A stretch of DNA of 18,535 nt from Thermoplasmatota archaeon (GTDB lineage Archaea > Thermoplasmatota > Penumbrarchaeia > Penumbrarchaeales > Penumbrarchaeaceae). How positions within the stretch are numbered: the first letter of the stretch is position 1; each line of letters begins with the position of its first letter. The notes beneath the pieces were generated by a model. The model saw only the letters and a list, made by a program, of their open reading frames with translations. It was not told where the DNA came from and ran no database searches. Made by a program: the position numbers and the translations under genes. Shown piece by piece: positions 14,107 through 18,535 of the stretch. The stretch is taken from assembly GCA_030591285.1 (NCBI GenBank), contig JAUVBH010000007.1:1-18535 (forward strand). The letters are read 5' to 3'.

Positions 14107-16833
14107 TCACTCTTCTACTTCGATAAGGTCGTCCCATTCAAGATCATCCTCATCCATGAGCCGACCGGAAGCTATCTTGTTGTCTCTGACGCCGGTATCG
14201 AAATCCTCGTAGTACTCCTGAATACGTTTCTTCTGTGCCATTGTCAGAAGTGATATTGCAATTGCTGCTGCGATCACAAGAATGATAATGATCGCGATCA
14301 CATAATACCAGAAGTTATCAGTCTGGCCGCCTGCATCGTTAGGGACCTTGGCAGTTATTGTGTGGGTGTCTGCTTCAGGCAGGAGCACATAGAGAACGGC
14401 TCCAGCTTCCGTATATTCCAGGTAGTAGGCAGGTACGTCCCCTTCCCAATCTGCAGGGTCCGAAACATACTGGTATTCTATCTCTTTACCATCGACCTTC
14501 ACAACGATATCATCCGGTGAATTGACATCGAACATGTCAGGATCCAGGTCGATCACGATCACACGGTCCTCACCGCTTTCTGAGGATACATCGATCTCGA
14601 AGAAGTCCTCTCCAGAATCCCCCATGGTCACGGTAATATCCTCCTCCTGATCCGTAACATCGATGGAGGCCTGGTCGGGATCATAGACTATCCGGGCCCC
14701 GATGTTCGATCTGTTATCTTCAGGAGGAGGTTGAGATCTTGCTGAGACCGTGAACGAAAGTGTCCCCGAGGAGGGATATGCTACTGTAAAGTTGTTTGAA
14801 GCTGCTGTGAAGTAATAGTAGTAGTTTCCAGCAAGCAGGGCTATCGAATAAGTGCAGGTCACGCCGTTCGAATAAGTTCCCCTTGGGACGCTCATGGAGA
14901 AATTAAGGTAGTTGGATCCGGAACCGCCCAGCAGATGGAATTTCACATAGGATGGTGGACTATTGTCTGCATCTGTGTAGGTGATGTAGAACAAGATCGT
15001 CTGGTTCGCAATTGGTGAAGCGGTCGACATCCTTGGATTGGTCAATGTCGGAGCCCGATCCTGCTGTGGTGGAGGAGGTGTCCCACTCACTACCGTGAGA
15101 CTATTCATACTACCGTTTCGAGGATAACTAATATTGAAACTGGTTGAAGATGTTGTAAAATAGTAGCTGTAATTCCCGGTGGTTAATTTGAGAATGTAGG
15201 TTGCGGTGACACCCAAGAAGCAATATTTAGTTCCAGACCAGGTCATATTGTATACACTGTATGGTCTGCTCGATACAATCTCGTTGATATGTAGTTTGAT
15301 GAAGTTCGGAGCATCATTATCCCCATCTGAGTAGGTTATTGAAAAAGTGATGTTAGAGCCTGATGTGGGACTCGATGGATAATGGCTTGATGTTCCAAGC
15401 ACAGGACTTGTATCATTAGGTGGTGGTGTTGTCCCATTTGGAACTGTCAACTGCACAGGATCTGTCTCGGTAGTGTAATCGCCCACAAATGCCTTGAAAT
15501 AATACATGTAGCCATAAGCCACAAGGGTGAGATTGACATAATATGTTAGACCAGTCGAGATGTTTCCTTGCCCTCTTGTCATGTTGTAATAAGGTGACAT
15601 TCCTTGAACAGCACTGATGCTCAATCTGACGAAATCAGGTGTCCTCTGACCATTTGGATCCACGTAGGTCACAGAGAAAGTGACATTGTCATTCGCAACA
15701 GGATTCTGAGGAGAGTGTCCCCCGTTTGTCAGATAAGGATTCCTTGGTGGAGGAGAGCTTCCATTGCCAACAACGAACTGGTAGGATGAAGTGGTTCCCT
15801 GTGCTCCGTTGGAATCCCAGGTATTGAAATAATAGTAGTAGGTGCCATTTTCAAGGGGAGCGTTGATCCACACAGAGCAGTTCACTCCATTTGTAACATT
15901 GCCGGAGGCAACCGTCATATTCAAAACAGTGTCATTATACTGGTCTGTCTGGGAATAATAATTCAGATAAACTCCTATGGGAGCATCACCGTCATCATCG
16001 GTATATGTCACCCAGAAGGTTGTATTCTGTCCAGATGATGGATTGTGAGGAGAGATCCCTGGACTGGTAAGGGTAGGAGCATAATTTGTGTGAGTTTGAA
16101 TGACATCCAACCAGTACCAACCGGTCGATGGAAGAGTTACAACAGATGAATTCATATCCATGGCGTCAAATTTGTAATGATATCTGCCACTGGAGAATTG
16201 TGTTGAAAAATTGAAGTGGACACCAGTGGAATAATTTGAGCTAGTTGATGTCATATTGTATATTCCAACGGGTCTGTAGTAAACATCGGTAACATTCAGG
16301 TTCACATAGAAAGGTGCGGTCCCGTTCGTGTGTTTATACACCACCCTGAAGTCAACAAGGTCAGTATCATTCGGTTGTGAAGGTGTGTATGAAGGATGTA
16401 ACAACTCAGGTCCATAACTTGATGTTTGAAGTGTCAATGTATAATTACCCTGAACCGGGTCATTAGCATAATCCCGTACATTACTGACTGTCCTGAAATA
16501 GTAATTTGTTGTGGTATTGGCCACAGTTCCACCAAAGAAGAACGTTCTACCAGTTGCATATGTTCCGTTTCCCGTCATCAACTCAGCCATCGCATTCCAT
16601 ACACCATCGATATAGACCGTCACCCAGGAGGGTGCATCATTATCAGTATCAGTGTAAATAACAGTGAAATTGAAGATAGTACTGGTATTCCCGGTACTCG
16701 GTGAGACGGACCCATTCGACAATGTCGGCAGAGCCCTGGTTGGTGCAGCTTCTGTTTCATTGAAAATAACTACAGCTGAAGCCAGCATGATCATTATCAG
16801 TCCGATGGATAAAGTTCTCTTCCAGGATAGCAA
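14107..16833 (-). CDS. Membrane-anchored surface protein with six Ig-like repeats
   Basis: This 908-residue secreted protein has a signal peptide (about 1-30) and six tandem repeats of about 110-118 residues starting near 36, 141, 251, 365, 476 and 594. Each repeat opens with P-x-L-x-x-x-x-x-x-P and runs through a V-x-Y-x-D-x-D-x-x-x-P-x-x-V core to a YNMT-like sequon and a Y-Y-Y-F strand. Gly/Pro-rich linkers with PPP or PPPP join repeats 3-6 and the region after them. A different beta region rich in Asp and Glu spans about 690-825, followed by a membrane helix (about 836-860) and an unusually long acidic cytoplasmic tail of about 48 residues ending EVEE. The start is TTG at 16833, supported by GGTGAT three bases upstream; the ATG inside that motif is in another frame. 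Adhesion or S-layer-associated structure is inferred. It is divergent from the STAND ATPase gene. Confidence 0.85.
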   Translation of the reverse strand: MLSWKRTLSIGLIMIMLASAVVIFNETEAAPTRALPTLSNGSVSPSTGNTSTIFNFTVIYTDTDNDAPSWVTVYIDGVWNAMAELMTGNGTYATGRTFFFGGTVANTTTNYYFRTVSNVRDYANDPVQGNYTLTLQTSSYGPELLHPSYTPSQPNDTDLVDFRVVYKHTNGTAPFYVNLNVTDVYYRPVGIYNMTSTSSNYSTGVHFNFSTQFSSGRYHYKFDAMDMNSSVVTLPSTGWYWLDVIQTHTNYAPTLTSPGISPHNPSSGQNTTFWVTYTDDDGDAPIGVYLNYYSQTDQYNDTVLNMTVASGNVTNGVNCSVWINAPLENGTYYYYFNTWDSNGAQGTTSSYQFVVGNGSSPPPRNPYLTNGGHSPQNPVANDNVTFSVTYVDPNGQRTPDFVRLSISAVQGMSPYYNMTRGQGNISTGLTYYVNLTLVAYGYMYYFKAFVGDYTTETDPVQLTVPNGTTPPPNDTSPVLGTSSHYPSSPTSGSNITFSITYSDGDNDAPNFIKLHINEIVSSRPYSVYNMTWSGTKYCFLGVTATYILKLTTGNYSYYFTTSSTSFNISYPRNGSMNSLTVVSGTPPPPQQDRAPTLTNPRMSTASPIANQTILFYITYTDADNSPPSYVKFHLLGGSGSNYLNFSMSVPRGTYSNGVTCTYSIALLAGNYYYYFTAASNNFTVAYPSSGTLSFTVSARSQPPPEDNRSNIGARIVYDPDQASIDVTDQEEDITVTMGDSGEDFFEIDVSSESGEDRVIVIDLDPDMFDVNSPDDIVVKVDGKEIEYQYVSDPADWEGDVPAYYLEYTEAGAVLYVLLPEADTHTITAKVPNDAGGQTDNFWYYVIAIIIILVIAAAIAISLLTMAQKKRIQEYYEDFDTGVRDNKIASGRLMDEDDLEWDDLIEVEE

Positions 16834-16981
16834 AACATCACCTTTTTTCGGTTACGGGGCCCAACTTCCCTGAATTCTATATAAACCTCTTCAGGACCTA
16901 TTCACAAATTATACCAAAATGGAAAAAAATATACCACATCTCACAAAACATTTTTATTAACCCTTTGAACATTCCAAATCA
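16834..16981. promoter_or_regulatory. Divergent promoter region between surface protein and STAND ATPase
   Basis: Two opposed TATA boxes are visible. GGTTTATATAGAATT on the minus strand (16873-16887) would start the surface-protein message near 16854, leaving a leader of about 20 bases that carries GGTGAT. TTTTTATTAA on the plus strand (16951-16960) lies about 27 bases before the ATG at 16982, predicting a leaderless ATPase message. Between them are two TATACCA copies exactly 20 bp apart (16910-16916 and 16930-16936) and two TCACAAA copies (16902-16908 and 16941-16947), possible binding sites for a shared regulator. Confidence 0.5.
16837..16842 (-). promoter_or_regulatory. Ribosome-binding site supporting the TTG start at 16833
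   Basis: GGTGAT on the minus strand matches the 16S rRNA tail complement and lies three bases before the TTG. An ATG overlaps it (16838-16836) but is out of frame with the protein, so the TTG is the credible start. Confidence 0.55.
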
Positions 16982-18535
16982 ATGGGAAAGGATAATGGGG
17001 CCCTAAGGGTCCCGGTCCAGAAGAGGATCATGCTCCTGCTATGGGACCATATGTCATCCGAGGAGGATTTTGAGGTGCCGGAGACCATATCCCAAAAAGG
17101 GATAGGTAAAGAACTAGGACTCAGACAGACCCATGTCTCCAGGGCCCTTTCAGAACTATCATCCGAAGGATTGGTCAGATCCAGATCTGCCCATATCAAG
17201 GGTGTTGGCAGACGAAAAAAGGTTTACTATCTCACCAAGAAAGGACTGGATGTAGTTAGAAGGACAGCTGAAGAACTGGAGTCGACCAGGGTTTCGGTCA
17301 GGACCAAGGATGGATCTTTGAAATTGATGCCTATCAGCAAGGTCATTCGATCGATTGGAAGATCCGATGGAAAGGAGCCATCCCTGCACAGGATATTCAC
17401 TGAATACTTCGATGGAAGTGAGATGGACATTTTCAAGGACAGCAATTCTTCCATGGGTCCTAGAGGGCTTCCCTTGAACCCCCATTTCTATGGAAGAAGT
17501 TCCGAACTTGAGATCATTTCATCAGCTGTTGAGAGAAAAGGTACAAACCTGGTTTGCATTGTATCAATTGCTGGCCAGGGTAAGACCAGTCTCCTTGCTC
17601 AGTTCGCATCCAGGAACAAGAATAGACCCATGGCCTGGACCAATATCGATGAATGGACAAGACCAATGAGCGTTCTGGAGGAGTGGGCCCTATTGCTGGA
17701 GGGAGTAGGTTCCTCCAAGACCCTGGAATATATCCGAGGGCCAAAGGAACCGAACCTTGAGAGAACGGTCTCGCTTTTCACAAGGGAACTGGAAAGTTCG
17801 GGGGCAGTGATCATAGTTGATGATCTGCATAAGAACCAGGAGGTCCAGGAACTTATCTCCATACTGAAAAACAGGTTCCCACCTGAAACAGATGCCACAA
17901 TAATAGTAGGCACCAGGAAAAGACCTGAAATTTACGGTAAGAAAGATACCCATAGAGAGGGAAGCGTAGTTGAGATCGAGCTCAGGGGTTTGGATGAAAA
18001 AAGTGCTTCCAAGCTTCTACGGGAGAGAAGGGTCCCTGAAGAGGAGCATACCCTTGCCTACAAGGTCACGCAGGGACATCCCCTTGCTCTGGAACTCTAT
18101 ACCTCAGGTTTCGATCTGGATGGTTATCTCTGGGAAGAAGTGACCAGGGGACTGCCGCCGGAGGAAAAGCAGATACTGGACCTGGCATGCATTTACCTTC
18201 AACCTGTCACTGCAGAAGCTCTCTTCCCGGAAGATAAACCAAACCTATATCTTCTGCATTCACTCACAGAAAAGGTCCTATTAAGGCGGTTTGGCGATGG
18301 GACATATGGCGTTCATGACATCCTCCGCGATCATATCAGAGATTCAATGACAGCGGAAGAGACCCAGGAAAATCTGAACAGAACACTCTCCTACCTTTCA
18401 AAGAGAGGGTCCGATCGGGATATTCTTCATTACATTGGACTTCTATCAGAACATGACAGGATCGAACTGAGCAGTATTCTGCTGAAGGAGGGGGATCTTC
18501 TTGTCAGCAAGGGATATGACCATCTTCTCACCCAT
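16982..18535 (+). CDS. Winged-helix STAND-type P-loop ATPase regulator, 3' end cut by the window
   Basis: The frame runs 518 codons from ATG at 16982 to the window edge without a stop. Residues about 16-90 form a winged helix-turn-helix (GIGKELGLRQTHVSRALSEL as the DNA-reading part, then a wing with RRKKVYYLTKKG). A linker leads to a NACHT/AP-ATPase-like NTPase: Walker A IAGQGKTS (196-203), Walker B VIIVDD (276-281), a TR sensor (311-312), an L-R-G-L-D-E-K-S-A-x-x-L-L element near 340-352, and the GHP winged-domain motif at 365-367 (GHPLALEL). This is the architecture of signal-transduction ATPases such as MalT relatives, with the DNA-binding domain at the N terminus. A C-terminal sensor, often TPR, is expected beyond the edge. 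The gene is divergent from a surface-protein gene, so control of that gene is a reasonable but unproven inference. The message appears leaderless. Confidence 0.85.
   Translation, partial: MGKDNGALRVPVQKRIMLLLWDHMSSEEDFEVPETISQKGIGKELGLRQTHVSRALSELSSEGLVRSRSAHIKGVGRRKKVYYLTKKGLDVVRRTAEELESTRVSVRTKDGSLKLMPISKVIRSIGRSDGKEPSLHRIFTEYFDGSEMDIFKDSNSSMGPRGLPLNPHFYGRSSELEIISSAVERKGTNLVCIVSIAGQGKTSLLAQFASRNKNRPMAWTNIDEWTRPMSVLEEWALLLEGVGSSKTLEYIRGPKEPNLERTVSLFTRELESSGAVIIVDDLHKNQEVQELISILKNRFPPETDATIIVGTRKRPEIYGKKDTHREGSVVEIELRGLDEKSASKLLRERRVPEEEHTLAYKVTQGHPLALELYTSGFDLDGYLWEEVTRGLPPEEKQILDLACIYLQPVTAEALFPEDKPNLYLLHSLTEKVLLRRFGDGTYGVHDILRDHIRDSMTAEETQENLNRTLSYLSKRGSDRDILHYIGLLSEHDRIELSSILLKEGDLLVSKGYDHLLTH

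Overview
This window looks like archaeal chromosomal DNA, most probably from Thermoplasmatota or a related euryarchaeal lineage. The reasons are: TATA boxes about 25 bases before likely transcript starts; GGAGG or GGTGAT ribosome-binding sites mixed with leaderless or near-leaderless genes; several TTG starts; and very large Asn/Thr/Ser-rich secreted proteins, full of N-x-S/T sequons, held by a C-terminal membrane helix. The lineage is an inference from style, since no rRNA or marker gene is present.

Layout, left to right. Bases 1-63 hold the first 21 codons of a gene that runs off the left edge on the minus strand. Two tandem paralogs follow (253-4254 and 4382-8392, minus), each a surface protein of about 1,335 residues made of carboxypeptidase-regulatory-like beta modules, an SbsA-type Ig domain, a duplicated roughly 85-residue module, an Asp-rich linker and a membrane anchor. 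Bases 8431-8691 hold a broken 87-codon reading frame. It lies directly downstream of a stand-alone SIR2-family protein (8741-9799), a candidate NAD-processing defence or stress effector. A gene-free stretch (9800-10145) contains three 19-bp imperfect dyads at exact 22-bp spacing.

Next comes a zinc-ribbon, TPR-like, DnaJ-type zinc-finger protein (10146-11150), encoded 13 bases after a PKD and thrombospondin-type-3 surface protein (11164-13791). A possible 38-residue Gly-rich membrane peptide (13915-14031, plus) shares a promoter region with that protein. A hairpin plus T-tract terminator (14030-14075) ends a 908-residue surface protein built of six Ig-like repeats (14107-16833, minus). Divergent from it, and running off the right edge, is a winged-helix STAND ATPase (16982-18535, plus), probably leaderless.

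Taken together, this is a cell-envelope region: four large anchored surface proteins, at least one regulatory ATPase facing one of them, and a SIR2 gene set in a non-coding, repeat-bearing pocket. The most unusual pieces are the 22-bp operator-like array, the broken ORF beside SIR2, and the shared acidic C-terminal tails of the surface proteins. No tRNA, rRNA, CRISPR array or insertion sequence was seen.
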